Positions 40,701-52,189 are shown, numbered from the stretch's first letter. The stretch: 64,000 nucleotides of DNA from Podocnemis expansa (GCA_007922195.1 ML682227.1:570881-634880), one strand, 5' to 3'. Program-made: numbers and translations. The notes: generated by a model from the sequence alone, not told the origin.

Positions 40701-40941
40701 TTAAAGGGGTGGCACTGGGTGGGCTTATATAAGATTGATTAGTGATTTTTTACCATATGAAATTGGCTGCAACTGTCTGTAAACTGTGACTTTCTCTTCC
40801 AGGTTTCGTATCCCAGAAGCCAGTTCCAGTCTTTACCCAATTTGTGTGTCAATTCAAGATGCAGATATTAATACTGCTCCGTGTTGGTCATACAAGTTCT
40901 GCATTTGTGAGAAAATGGCTAATCCAGTGGGGACTTCCTGA
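31631..40941 (+). CDS. OLR1: OLR1-like C-type-lectin-like receptor, complete, six exons
   Basis: Coding exons 31,631-31,712, 33,894-33,992, 34,412-34,540, 39,138-39,289, 40,451-40,569 and 40,803-40,941 have GT-AG borders and join in phase to 720 nt, 239 residues plus TGA. The product is a type II membrane protein. Residues 1-37 are the cytoplasmic tail with an ITIM-like VTYADL (4-9), 38-58 the membrane span, and 61-103 a neck with sequons at N67, N77 and N91. Residues 107-231 are a C-type-lectin-like domain with CTPCPENW, HGENCYFFS, FWIALS, WLWEDG and FCICEK. The EPN and WND calcium/sugar motifs are absent, as in the Dectin-1/OLR1 group. The tail and membrane region (YADLKF; YW followed by LGVFCLGLL) and the neck motif NLNLSET resemble OLR1. 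The head-to-head TMEM52B neighbour supports OLR1. CLEC12B, CLEC9A or CLEC1-type identity is the alternative; the C-x-P-C start of the lectin fold is closer to those. Confidence 0.85.
32400..32910. mobile_element. hAT-type nonautonomous element in intron 1
   Basis: Flanked by perfect 8-bp duplications TGCTAGAG (32,392-32,399 and 32,911-32,918). Ends are CAATTGTTCCCAGCC and, in reverse complement, CAGTGGTCCCCAACC. It is 511 bp with no coding capacity. Confidence 0.88.
33894..33992 (+). CDS. OLR1: OLR1-like exon 2 (membrane span)
   Basis: Acceptor TTCTTTATCTCAG and donor AAGT|GTAAGT bound 99 nt in phase 1-1. It encodes SPYWRLTTVILGVFCLGLL and the end of the membrane segment, residues 28-60. Confidence 0.9.
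34412..34540 (+). CDS. OLR1: OLR1-like exon 3 (neck)
   Basis: Acceptor TCTCTCATCTAG and donor AAAG|GTAACA bound 129 nt in phase 1-1. It encodes a 43-residue neck rich in Leu, Gln and Asn with three N-x-S/T sequons and a weak heptad pattern. No second neck exon was found in the following 4.6-kb intron. Confidence 0.88.
35394..35909. mobile_element. hAT-like nonautonomous element in CR1
   Basis: Left end AATGCTCCCTCTAAG and right end in reverse complement AATGTTCCCTTTAAGG. The flanks GGTCAAAG and GGTTAAAT agree at 6 of 8 positions, as for an aged 8-bp duplication. The core is G-rich. It splits the CR1 reverse-transcriptase sequence. Confidence 0.6.
36561..36927. mobile_element. PIF/Harbinger-type MITE in CR1, with target duplication
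   Basis: Left end GGCTATGGCTACACTAGG; right end in reverse complement GGGTATGTCTAACTTGC. Flanked by AAG on both sides (36,558-36,560 and 36,928-36,930). Removing it restores the CR1 sequence order as seen in the 51.7-kb copy. The interior has the AATTCAAACT and AGTTTGAATT blocks. Confidence 0.82.
37620..38620. repeat. GC-rich repeat with a hAT-like right end
   Basis: G-rich then C-rich low complexity with a (GT)n at 37,922-37,943. The right boundary in reverse complement reads CAGTGGTTCCCAACC (38,595-38,613), resembling the hAT element at 32,400-32,910. The left end was not found. Open frames here are composition artefacts. Confidence 0.4.
39138..39289 (+). CDS. OLR1: OLR1-like exon 4 (lectin domain, first part)
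   Basis: Acceptor TTTTGTTTTCAAG and donor GAGCTG|GTAAAG bound 152 nt. It encodes GHRCTPCPENWLQHGENC, the WQESKALCSSL helix and LKIESMEEL, ending in phase 0 as in all NK-complex lectin genes. Confidence 0.9.
39487..39724. mobile_element. Short Harbinger-type MITE, GTCGACTTAA subfamily, intron 4
   Basis: A 238-bp element with ends GGAGTATGTTTACACTGGAG and, in reverse complement, GAGGTACGTCTACACTGGAG. It is filled with AAGTCGACTTAA and AAGTTGACTT words. Confidence 0.75.
40451..40569 (+). CDS. OLR1: OLR1-like exon 5 (lectin domain, middle)
   Basis: Acceptor TTTCCATACAG and donor GACCT|GTAAGT bound 119 nt. It encodes GFILRSARYYSSYSFWIALS and SWLWEDGTAF. It has an extra Cys (C175) not seen in the usual six-cysteine fold. 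Confidence 0.9.
40803..40941 (+). CDS. OLR1: OLR1-like exon 6 (lectin domain end, stop)
   Basis: Acceptor CTTTCTCTTCCAG starts 139 nt that finish the Leu codon and encode FRIPEASSSLYPICVSIQ and APCWSYKFCICEKMAN, stopping at TGA (40,939-40,941). The paired C208 and C221 and the closing C229 are conserved; C227 is extra. Confidence 0.92.
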
Positions 40942-42540
40942 TGGGACTAATTGGACAGATAGAGGGGTGTAGATCTCCAGAGAAAGACACAGTCTGAGAT
41001 GGTGCTATATGGACACCATCTGTCTCTAGGGTTTGAAATTGTGACAAAGAAAATGCTTGGGAGTGATCTGAGCTCACTTGTCAATGTTAATTTTAGGGAT
41101 TGCCAAAGCTATACCTTGCTGTCTCCTGGCACACACCAGCCAGTCCTTTAGATTCATCCTTGAACAGCTCCTTTCCACCTCCTCTTCACTCAACAATAGT
41201 CAACCCTCACACTCTCCTGATTCTCACTGAGGCCCACCAGGGTCTAGTCTAAAGGCTTGCCCTTTGGTGATGGCTGCTTGGAGACAAGGGACAACCCGAA
41301 TCACTGACCTACACTTGTTACCAAACCAGAGAGAAAAACAACAGGGAAAGAGGTAGAGATATGATGTATGCAGAGAACCTGAAAAACAGCAGATGGGAAG
41401 CTGTGACAGGATCTCCCAGGTGCAACCCCAAAATTGTGGGAGCCTGAGGCCCTCTCCCCTCGCCAGTCACAGTGCCTTGCTAGTGGCAGCAGCAAACCCC
41501 TTCAGGGACTGTTATCATCTAGCCACACAGCACTGCAGAGCTCCAAACCCAGCTATTGTATCTTAACCCAGGTTGTCACTCACTCTGTGATGCTGTCAGC
41601 AAGCTGCACTTACATGGCCAAATACAGGCAGAGACACTCCCAGCAAGTTATGAGTGCCTTCCCTAGCCACTGTTGACGAACCAACAATAGAGAAGGAGCC
41701 ACTGAGTAGTCTTTTCCCATAATCTGTAAGAAATACACCTAAAGGAGTCTGTCCCCAAATTTATATTACTAAGCGTGCTCCCCCCTTGTTGGGGGAAGAC
41801 ACAGAACAGCTCTTCTTACTGTGCTAAAACTTCTAGACACCCCAATTCAAGACCACACTAGCTGATAGAAACATTAAATAAGTTTGTTAACTACAGGAAA
41901 ATAGATTCAGTGATTCTAAGAGGCAAATGTAATGAGATTAAAAGTACTTACTGAATGAAATAAAAGCAATATCACAGTCTAAGTTCTATACACTACCAAT
42001 ATTTGAATTATTCATGTCTCATCCCAGTTAGCTGATACAGTTTCTTAAACGCAGACTGGATAACCTTTCCAGCCTAGGATTCCTCTCCTGACTTTCAAAA
42101 TCCTTTTGTCTTCCAAATGATCCTTCAGGAGTTGAAATGAGGAGAGAGAGACATCTAGTGATGATGTCACATGTCCCGTCTTCTAGTCTGTTTCAACTTC
42201 CTAGAAAAATCAGGGCTCCTGACTTGTGCGGTCATCCTCTTTGCTCAATGAATGCCCATAATGAACAGGCTTTCTATAGTGAAGACTTCACTGTAACTAG
42301 TCCTGTTAGTGGCATCTATTCTTGAATGGATGAGAGACAGCCATTAACTCTGTCTGATCACTTCACTGTTCTTTCTGAAAGGCTGTTTGTAGGTTTCCCA
42401 CCTTGGAACACAAATAACAATGTTTTATTACTTCACATACAACAGTAGCACATACAATCCAACAAAATGTTAATGTTCAACTGATCAAGACTTTTAAAAT
42501 AAAGTGTCAACAGATGAAGACTTTTAAAATAAAGCTACAA
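40942..42540. other. 3' flank of the OLR1-like gene
   Basis: No repeat was recognised. The first AATAAA after the stop that I can point to is at 41,959-41,964, about 1 kb downstream; whether it is used is unknown. Confidence 0.35.
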
Positions 42541-42544
42541 GCAT

Positions 42545-42660
42545 ATGATTTTCTCCCACACAAAAGTTCATGCAACAAATACATCTGTCAGTCTTTAAGA
42601 GTGCCACAAGACTCCTTGTTTGTTTTGCTGAACTGGATGAATATGGCAACTCCTTTGTAA
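42545..42660. mobile_element. Foldback-family fragment
   Basis: Contains GATTTTCTCCCACAC, CAGTCTTTAAGAGTGCC and ACAAGACTCCTTGTTTG, the right tip of the foldback family. Confidence 0.6.
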
Positions 42661-43670
42661 CTAGGTATCATGGAGCAGATGGCGATCAGATTTTATTTTT
42701 ATAGGTAAATTTCTTAGACTTATCACAGCAGTGTGAGAGAACAGAAATGGAGAAATAGATGGTGAATGTCAATCAATCTGCAGGGTGAACTGAGACTGGT
42801 GTCAGGAGGTTTTGGAGATGGCATGAGATCCCATTGGAGACAAATGTCATCAGGGAATGGACTTCTGCCCAGAAATGTAGGATGATAAGAAGATGAGTCA
42901 TGAGTATCATCTAAGGAACACATGGAAGAAGGATACCAGTTTCTAGTCCTCAGTGCCTTCCAGCTTCACTTCTGCTCATGCTTTGCTTTAATGATAACTT
43001 TGGCACCAACTGAATGATAACGTTGACATCAGATTTCTCTGCATGGGGCCCTGTTACTCTACCTGCCTGTTTCCAGATTGAACTGCAAAAACATTCACAC
43101 CCAGTATAGTGTGGGGCTTTGGAACCTACTAACGCTCTTGGCTTGAGTTCCATCTGCGAAACCATGTCCACAAAACTGCATTATGGACAGTCTCCTTACA
43201 CTCTCCCTTTTCTTCTGTCTCAGGTTGATTCTTTCTTGCTCATCCACACTTAAAAAGAGAATAAACACACAAATCTTTTCTCCACTTAACAATATTGTAT
43301 TGACTTTTGTGACAGACAAGTTAGCTTCAGCTGAGCTCAGCATGGGCTGCTTCCGAGGAAAAGACAAACAAACACAATCTGTAGATTTCTTGTGCAGAGT
43401 TGGATTTGTCTCTTTTCTGAGTCAAATAGGGGCAGGAGCTATACAACCATAAGATGCTTGTATTAGTAAGAGCACTATGAAAGCAAATATTCCAGGGGGC
43501 ACCTGCTGGTACTGAGTACACACTGCTGTAGAATAATTACCAAGTCCCCATAGATCAATCAATCAATCAATCAATCAATAAATAAATAATAAACCCCACA
43601 CAATATGTCAAGCAAAGCAGGAGAGAACAGTATTAGGAATTCCAATAACATAACAGTCTTTGTACTCTAC
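42661..43670. other. Unassigned DNA with an (AATC)n/(AAAT)n tract
   Basis: A simple tetranucleotide tract lies at 43,555-43,590. Otherwise no recognisable gene or repeat. Confidence 0.4.
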
Positions 43671-44403
43671 AGCTATATCTACACTGGGGAGCTATTTTGA
43701 GTCAACTTAACAAGGTTGACTTTAAGTCGAATTAGAGTAGACCTTGTTGAGTTGACTTAGGAGTACATCTACACTAATACATATACCCTGGGCCCAGGCT
43801 CAGGCATTGCTCACTGCCCTGCCCCAGGGTAAGATCCGGTTCCAGGGCCCCAATCTGGCCCTGGGGACCTGATCCAGGTCCTGTCACCACTAGAATGTGT
43901 CCAGGAGCTAGATCTGGCCCTCAGCCCCTTGGAGCTGGTTCCTGCCACCACCAGCAGATGGCTGGGAGCCTGATCTGGCTCTGAGCCTCTTGCTGCCAGC
44001 AGCAGGAGCTGGGTCCCAGTCCCCACTGCCTGTGGGAAAGGGCTCAGGACTGGACTGGGCTCCCAGCTGCCTGCCTGAGGCAGCGGGAGCCAGGTCCAAG
44101 CTGCTTGCTGGTGGCAGCAGGGGTCAGATTGGGCCCCCAGTGCTGGATCAGGCCCCAGGATCCAGATCAGAAGCTGGGGGGGGGGGGCAGTGGGCAGGGT
44201 CTGGGGATTCCTGCCCTTAAAGAGGACTTAAAAGCTCAAGACAACTTGCAGGGCAGCTTTTATTATGTCAATTTAAGCAAGTACTTAAGTCGACTTAAGC
44301 AAGTACTTAAGTCGACCTAATAAATTCTAAATTTGGCCCTGGAGTTGCTTAAGTTGACTTAAGCCAGGTTAAGTCAACTTAAGCACCCAGTGTAGACATA
44401 GCC
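43671..44403. mobile_element. PIF/Harbinger-type MITE with GC-rich core
   Basis: Left end GCTATATCTACACTGGGG; right end in reverse complement GGCTATGTCTACACTGGG. Subterminal AAGTCGACTTAA/AAGTTGACTT arrays flank a 450-bp GC-rich core (43,775-44,220) that may be an acquired or nested segment. Open frames in the core are not genes. Confidence 0.75.
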
Positions 44404-44869
44404 TTTGTGCGTTATATCATCTGGACAAAAATTCAGTTGCTTTATCCAGAGTACCAGAGAAGATTTTAGATTGATTTTCTTTACTGCAAATAGCTTTTTA
44501 AACATTATAACATGTGGCAACACAAGTGTCCAGGCTGTCATTACAGGGAAATCTGCATGAATTACATTTGGGTTCCCATCAATGGTATTTAAGAGCCAAA
44601 TACTTCTTTAAAAATTACACTAATTTGTAGCCACTGGATTTCTCCTAAAATGTTTGTGAACTTGATGGAGAAGTAGGTCCTCTAGCAATTATTTTTTTTA
44701 ACAGAAAGATTTTCTTCAGTATCTCCTAATTTCTAGACAGAACTACTAACTTCCCAGAACTACTATTGCACCTTCAGAATTTCTTCAAGTTGAAGATTTG
44801 TGTCACTCTAAAGGATAATATCTCTTTCTGATAGTTATACAGTCCTCATCAGTGTGCCTCACTTTAATC

Positions 44870-45075
44870 TCTCCATTTTTAATACATTTATCCTCACAAC
44901 ACAGCTGGGAGCTTAGGCAGTATTTTTGTTCTTGTTTTACTGACGAAAAACTGAGGCACCGAAAGGCTCAGTGACATGCCCCAGGTCATAGCGGAAGTCA
45001 GGGGCAGAGCAAGGAACCAAACCTGGGTTCCCTAACTCCCAGGCCACTGCCATAGCCACTGAATCATCCTTCCTC
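44870..45075 (+). repeat. MIR SINE
   Basis: Contains ATTTATCCTCACAACACAGC, GTTTTACTGACGAAAAACTG, AGGCACCGAAAGGCTCAGTG and CAAACCTGGGTTCCCTAAC in MIR order. This is the clearest MIR copy in the window. Confidence 0.75.
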
Positions 45076-45079
45076 ATCT

Positions 45080-46087
45080 GACTAGAATGATAATATTTTT
45101 GAGAATGACAAAGTCCCAAGACTCACTCATTTCCTTAAACAGTAGAGCTCAGCCATTGACATTTCAAAGGAAAGCCAATGTGATGTGGCATATGTTTTTG
45201 TTTAAAATATATAGTTAGTTTTACAGTAATGGGCTACAGAATTCCGTAATTTGTTCAAAATACAAACTGGAATGTTGAATGACATCATAGCTAATACGTA
45301 GGTGATCAGAGGTACAAATCACATCTTAATTGAGTCCCTTCTACTACAAAGAGATGTGGGGAACTTTGTCAAAAGCTCTGTTATCATTTGAAGGAAGACA
45401 GAAATCTCCACAGACAGAAAAAACTGAATCATTGCCAGTCCTTGTTTGCTATCTGGCTTAAGAAGTTCTAAGCTCCCAGGAGAGTAAGAATTGTTATTGA
45501 GTCAGAGGCCAGAGAGTAAATGTGAGACCTCCATGCTGCAGGCAGTTCTCTGGACAAAGGCTGATTTTGTCCTTGCAAAGAAGGCACTGTTAATAGATTT
45601 CAGCACATTTTGTCATCAGTTAGTGATGAAACAATTTGATTATTGGGGTAGATGGTCCCAAGCCTGACACGCGCACCCCAAATGTCCTCACCCTGGTGCT
45701 GCTGTGGGAGGGTGCCGTGCCTACAGTCATCTGCTCTTCAACGGTTTAGTTGGGGCATCACAGTATGACTTAGCTGAGTATGCACTCACTAACTAAAGGA
45801 CATTTTGAAGTATTTCTCAGGCTTTTATTGTTACCATTGAGGCAGGGCAACAGCTTTTCCTCTAAAGCCTTGTTAACAGAATGTCTTCTCACTCTGCATT
45901 GCATGTGTAAGGAGCAGTGAGTCTAAAATCCTATCTGCAGATCCTCCAGGTGGCAACCACCTCCACCACATCCCTAACAGCTTTGGAAGTGTACATACTG
46001 GGTAGGTTATGAGAGTCAGAGATCCTCCATCAGCCCAGGACTTGCTGCTCATGGAGGACCCAAGAGATAGGACATTCCTGATTGGGC
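45080..46087. other. Unassigned intergenic DNA
   Basis: No gene or named repeat is visible. Confidence 0.4.
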
Positions 46088-46098
46088 CACAAAAACAA

Positions 46099-46268
46099 AC
46101 AAGGAGTCCTGTGGCACTTTTACAGACTAACAAATTTATTTTCACATGAACTTTCATGGGAGAAAATCCCACTTCATCAGATGCTTTGAAGAAGTAGGAT
46201 TTTCTCCCATGAAAGCTCATGCAATATATAAATTTGTTAGTCTTTAAAAGTGCCACAGGACTCCTTGT
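46099..46268. mobile_element. Foldback element reduced to a hairpin
   Basis: 46,099-46,175 and 46,191-46,268 are near-perfect reverse complements (about 77-bp arms, a 15-nt loop). The arms are the two ends of the foldback family (GGAGTCCTGTGGCAC outermost, GGGAGAAAATCC innermost). A third-party tail TTTTGCTGAACTAGACTAAC follows, as beside other copies. Confidence 0.85.
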
Positions 46269-46339
46269 ATGTTTTGCTGAACTAGACTAACACAGCTACC
46301 CAGTTAGAACTAATTGGTTTGGACATATGTCTTAAGCCT

Positions 46340-48700
46340 GGGGAGGATGCAGGAAATGCAACTAGGTGGAACCCACTTAATTGTTGCTGTACATTCTACT
46401 TCCTCATGCCACTTCTGGTCCTGGGTTCCTGACTTTGGTTTTTCCTCATGGCTCTGATCCCTGGTGTCTGTCTCATTTTATTCTGCTTTTAACCACTGAC
46501 CCCTGATCTTGGCCTTACCTCCCAGCACTGACTCCCAGGTCTTGCCTTGCCTCAGCTCCTGACTCTGAGCTGGGATTGACCCATGACTGAGTTTGGATGG
46601 CTGACTCTGGCTCTAGCCACTAGGCAGTCTGCTCATAACCCAGACCTGACAATGCCCCAGGGGGTTTCATTTGGCTGTAAAGGATGCATTCATCTGAAAT
46701 GATAAATTCGCTCTTATTTCTCTTTTCTAATTATATACATATAACTAAAAAAAAAAAGAGCTAAGTTTGCAAAGTCAAGCCCATGGAACTTAGGGAATGC
46801 CAGAATTCAGTTGCCTGTGCAAACATAAGTGTTGGTCTGATACCTTAGCTCCCAGTTTCAGTATTCCCTACGGCAACTTTGCACCCATCCCCCAGTACAA
46901 GACATTGCAGTGCAAAGTCTCTGAAAGATTTGCACTCTGCATAGAGGAATCCTCTGGTTAAATACAACCACTGTAGAGACTGGAGCAATGAGCACACAGA
47001 TGGGTTGTCGCTTTGCCTTGATAGTCCCCAGGCACCAGAATAACTCCTTGGGACTGCTTGATAGAGGAGGTAGTTAGAGTGATTATGAGATTGTTTTAAC
47101 CTATGCCAAGGACTGAGCCAACACAGAACCTGCCTCGACATTAAACCACTTAGGTCACCTCTGTCTCTCCCATTCAGTGTTGTACTGAATGCAGTTTGAC
47201 TCAAGAGGAGGACCCACTCCTTGTGTAGTCATTTGTATCGATGTAATCAAGCAATGCCAGAACAAGGTATTTTGGCACCTGGCGAATGGCTGGAGCAATC
47301 AGCATGGAGCGCACCCTCAATCGAGTGGTGAAACAGAGCTGTTCGATATCGCACCCAGGGCAAAGCCCCCGTTGCCCCACCTTAGTTACGACCCTGCAAC
47401 CAAGTTGTACAAAGACAAAAAAAGTTGACTTCTTGTCCCATTTTTATTTTCATTTGACCTGTTTTCCTACTTGTGAATCTCCATTGACTTCTATGAAGTT
47501 ACTCAAGATTTACACTGTAAATATACTTTTGGGGTTTAAGCCATTTAGTTTTTCCACAAAAAAGGTGATTTTTCTGTACAAAGAACAGCTATTTCTCAAA
47601 AGAAACAAATCATTTAGTTGAAACCGCAATTTTCTACTGATAAACAGTTTTGATGGAAGATTTTCAACCAGACCTAATTATAAAACTGTAAAAACTGATC
47701 TGAAAGGTGATTTGGGCTGTACTGTATATATACTCAATAGATCAAACTCATTCTTTGGATACATGGTCTTACAACAGTTATAAATCTGACCCAGGAAAGG
47801 TAAACATTACTTTTGTTGTTTGTTTGTTTGTTTGTTTGTTTTTAATTAGTGACACAGATAACAACATCGTACATCAATCAAAACCTCAGAAATGCTTGGT
47901 AATAACACTTATGTTTGCGCTTATGTCCTGCAGATGGAGACTAGCACTTGGGACTGCAAATATAAAGTTGTTTATTCATCCTTGTCCTTCACCTAACCTT
48001 CTGTTATTCTTTCTTTGTATGTTAACCCCAGCTGAAAGACATACAATTATAATGTTTAAGAAGCAGAAGTCAGAAAAAGGAAATATTATTAACTTTACAG
48101 TGCTCTGGCTGAAATCATAGAGGAATCTCCCATGCTACTACATTAAGATGTGCTTCGTTTCCTAAAGCTATCGAGAAATGAACTTGTGACTCTAAAAAAG
48201 AAGCATCAACTAGATCTGAACAAATTTTTTCCAGTGGAATTGCTCTCTGGTGGAAAATGTTGATTTGACAAAATAGAAGTGTTCACAGGAACTTGTGACT
48301 GTCTTGTTTCTTGCCAGCCTGCCCATGCATCCATTCAGCTCCCCAGTCTCCAAAACTACTCAAACTGTTGGATTTCCCAAGCTTCCTGTCTCACCACCAC
48401 TCCGGTAGCCCACTAGGGAGAACAATGTGGCTTCCTGGCATGGCATTTTTGCAAATTTCTGTTTCACAGAAATTTAATAACACTCCTGACCATTTTTTCT
48501 AATTTGGAACTGAATTTTGGGAGCACAGGATGGGGGCAATGTAAAATTTTATATGCAACAGAATTCCTGGTTCCTGAACAGCTCTAATCTAAACATCAGT
48601 GAGAAGCTCAGCATGTTCCCCACCTCACAGACACCTTTTACCTGTGTCAGCATTAATGTCATTCTTCACATTTGTGTAATGCTAACACTCCTTGATAGCT
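46340..48700. other. Unassigned intergenic DNA
   Basis: 46,380-46,640 has irregular CTGACTCY-type repetition that looks like old repeat DNA. A (TTTG)n tract lies at 47,815-47,841. No gene was recognised; the open frame at 47,707-48,120 has no domain. Confidence 0.4.
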
Positions 48701-48719
48701 AGCTTCTCATTGGAACGTA

Positions 48720-51700
48720 TCAAAAGGAGACTATGCCAGGCTGGGGAGGACTCTCAAGGAGCTGGAGGCACAGGTAATCTTTAGTGGGATTCTGCCTGTC
48801 CCTAGAGGAGGACAACACAGCTGTGAGAAGATTCCAGCAATTAACAGATGGCTCAGGTAGTGGTGTTACAAGGAGGGCTTTGGGATGTATGGGCACTGGG
48901 AGGCATTCATGGTCAGAAGACTGTTTGCTTGGGATGGACTACACCTGAGTAGAGAGGGAAACAGACTTCTGGGATGGAGGCTAGCTCAACTATTTAAGAG
49001 ATCTTTAAACTAGGGAGTGTGGGGAGATGGTTGGGAGATACCCAGACAATCTCTACACCTGATACTAGCATTGAGGGGCAGGAAACTAAATTCAGAAAAG
49101 ACAAAGATGTGGGAGGCAGCATGGACATTAGAAAGGTGGGAAGCACAAATACTGGTCTGATGGGTGATGTTGGCAGTAGTTAAAAAAGGCCACATGGGGT
49201 AAAGAATGTGAGCAAAGCCGAGCAGCAAAAGCTAAAATGTTTATATACCAACGTGAAAAGCCTAGGCAATAAAATGGAGGAACTGGAACTACTGGTAGAG
49301 GAATTGAAACCGGATATTATAGGGATAACAGAAACATGGTGGAATAGTAGTCACGACTGGTGTACGGCCATTGAAGGCTATGTGCTCTTTAGGAAAGACA
49401 GAGGTAATGGCAAAGGTGGTGGTGTGGCATTGTATACCAATGATGCAATAGAATGCAAAGAAATTCAGAGGGCTGCAATTAGCAGGACAGAGTCTATCTG
49501 GCTCAAAATCACATTGGAGAAGAAAGCTACTAGAGTTTCTGCTGGATTAGTGCTTGGGGTGTGTTACAGACTGCTGGGATCTGATTTGGACATGGATAGA
49601 GAACTCTTTAAGGCCTTTAAGGAAGTAAACACTACTTGGAACTGTGTGATTATGGGAGACTTTAATTTTCCAGATATAGACTGGAGGATATATGCTAGCA
49701 GCAATAAAGGCACCCAGACTTGCTTGGAGGTGAAAGCAGATGAATTTCTCCATCAAGCAGTTTCCAAACCAACAAGAGGAGATGCAATCTTAGATTTGGT
49801 ATTAGTCAGTAGTGAGAACCTCATAGAGGAATTGGTTGTAGGGGACAACCTAGGCTCTAGTGATCATGAGCTAATCTAGTTAAAAATGAATGGAAGGGTA
49901 AACAAAAATAAATCTGTGACCAGAGTCTTTGACTTCAAAAGGGCTAACTTCAAAAAATTAAGGGAATTAGCTAAGGAAGTGGACTGGACCAAAGAATTCA
50001 TTGGTATGAACATTGAGGATGCTTGGAACTGCTTCATGACAAAGCTGCAGGAACTATCTGAAGCCTGCATTCCAAAGAAGAGGAAAAAAAATTCAGGCAT
50101 GGATTCTAATCCAAGCTGGATGAATGTACATCTTAGACAGGCGATTAGGAGGAAACACAAGGTCCACAAGGAGTGGAAGATGGGAGGGATAGGAAAGGAG
50201 GGCTACCTTTTAGAGGTCAGAGCATGTAGGGATCAAGTGATGAAGGCCAAAGCCAAGCAGAGTTAGACCTTTCAAAGGGAATCAAAACCAATAGTAAAAG
50301 GTTCTTTAGCCATATAAATAGAAAGAAAACACAGAAGTATGAAGTTGGACCACTATACACTGAGGCTGGGGTAGAGGTCAAGGATAATCTAGGCAAGGCT
50401 GAATAGCTAAATAAGTACTTTGCCTCTGTCTTTAATGAGGGTGATGGTGTGATTGGGGACAGAGGTAGGGCAGCTAAAGGGAATGAGAATGTAGAAGTGG
50501 AAATCACCATATCTGAGGTGAAAGCCAAGCTTCGACTGCTTAATGGAACTAAATCAGGAGGTCTGGATAATTTCCATCAGAGAATATTGAAGGAACTCAC
50601 ACATGAAATTGCCAACCCTTTAGCAAGGATTTTTAAAGTATCAGTGAACACAGGGGTTGTGCCTTATGACTGGAGAATTGCTGATGTAGTCCCTATTTTT
50701 AAGAAAGGGAGTAAAAGGGATCCAGGCTACTACAGGCCCGTTAGTTTGACCTCAGCAGTATGCAAGGTCTTGGAGAAAATTTTGAAGGAGAAGATACTTA
50801 AGGATATTGAGGAGAATGGTAACTGCGATAAAATACAACAAGGCTTTACAAAAGGTAGATCATGCTAGACCAACCTGATCTTTTTTGAGAAGATAACAGA
50901 TTTTTTTGGATAAAGGGAATGCGGTGGACCTAATTTACTTAGATTTCAGCAAGGCATTTGATACAGTTCCATACAGGGAATTATTAGTTAAATTGGGGGA
51001 GATGGGGATTAATATAAAAATAGAAAGGTGGATAAAGAATTGGTTACAGGGGAGATTACAGAGGATCATAGTGCAAGGTGAACTTTTTAGCTGGAAGGAG
51101 GTTACTAGTGGAGGTCCTCAAGGATTGGTCTTGGGACCCATCTTATTCAACCTTTTCGTTAGTGACCTTGGTACGAAAAGTGGGACTGTGCTAATTAAAT
51201 TTGCAGACGACACCAAGCTGGGAGGTATTGGTAATACAGAGGAGGATCAGGATAGCATACAGAATGATTTGGATGACCTTGTAAAGTGGAACATTAGAAA
51301 TAGGATGAAATTCAACAATGGGAAGTGCTAGGTCATGCACTTGGGGACAAATAACAGGAATTTTTCTTATAAGTTGGGAATGCATCAGCTGGAAGTGATG
51401 GGGGAGGAGAAGGACCTGGGTGTACTGGTTGATCACAGAATGACAATGAGTAGCCAATGCAATGTGGCAGTGAAAAAAGCTAATACAGTCCCAGGATGCA
51501 TCAGAAGAGGTATTTCCAGTAGAGATAAGGAGGTATTAGTACCATTATGCAAGGCACTGGTGCAACATCACTTGAAATATTGTGTACGGTTCTGGTCACC
51601 CATGTTTAAGAAAGATGAAGTCAAACTGGAACAGGTGCAAAGAAGGGCTACAAGGATGCTTCGTGGAATGGAAAATCTTTCCTATGAGCGATGACTTAAA

Positions 51701-52183
51701 GAGCTTGGTTTGTTTAGTTTGAGCAAAAGAAGGTTGAGAAGAGATATGATTGCTCTTTATAATCCATTAGAGGGATAAATACAAGAGAAGGAGCGGAATT
51801 ATTTGAATACAGTGCCAACGTGGACACAAGAACAAATGGATACAAACTGTCCTTAAGAAAATTTGGGCTTGAAATTAGATGCAGATTCCTAACCATCAGA
51901 GGAGTAAAGTTCTGGAATAGTCTACCAAGGGAAGTGGTGTGGCAGATTGGCTTGGATGCTGGGGTTTTTTGTCTTCCTCTGTAGCATTGGGAATGGCTCA
52001 CTTGTTGGTTGATTCTCTGTATTAAAGTCTTTAAATCATGATTTGAGGACTTTAATAGCTCAGCTATGAGTTTGAGGTTCATTGTAGGAGTGGGTCGGTG
52101 AGGTTTTATGGCCTGCAGTGTGCAGGAAGTCAGACTAGATGATCATATTTGTCCCTTCCGACCTTAGTGGCTATTAGTCTATG
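48720..52183 (+). mobile_element. CR1 LINE, nearly complete ORF2 and 3' UTR
   Basis: A 5'-truncated CR1 starting in the ORF1/ORF2 boundary region. It includes the endonuclease, reverse transcriptase and a 3' UTR that ends near TTAGTGGCTATTAGTCTATG. The 3' UTR shares AAATCATGATTTGAGGAC with the 35.3-37.6 kb copy, so both are one subfamily. It is downstream of, and in the same orientation as, the OLR1-like gene. Confidence 0.9.
49208..51694 (+). pseudogene. CR1 ORF2: endonuclease plus reverse transcriptase
   Basis: CR1 ORF2 nicks DNA with an APE-type endonuclease and copies its RNA there by target-primed reverse transcription. The endonuclease is clear at 49,208-49,876 (CLYTNVKSLGNKMEELE, DIIGITETWWNSSHDW, MGDFNFPDIDW, LGSSDHELI). 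It is interrupted by TAG at 49,877-49,879 and another stop after 50,266. After a frame change the reverse transcriptase runs 50,449-51,331 (IPYDWR-like VVPYDWRIADVVPIFKKGS, YYRPVSLTSAVCKVLEK, LDFSKAFDTV, GGPQGLVLGP, and the catalytic FADDTKL). The C-terminal part runs to 51,694 (CIRRGISSRDKEVL, LKYCVRFWSPMF). Several stops and one frameshift make it inactive, but catalytic motifs are readable, so it is a fairly young copy. Confidence 0.88.
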
Positions 52184-52189
52184 AGGTCA

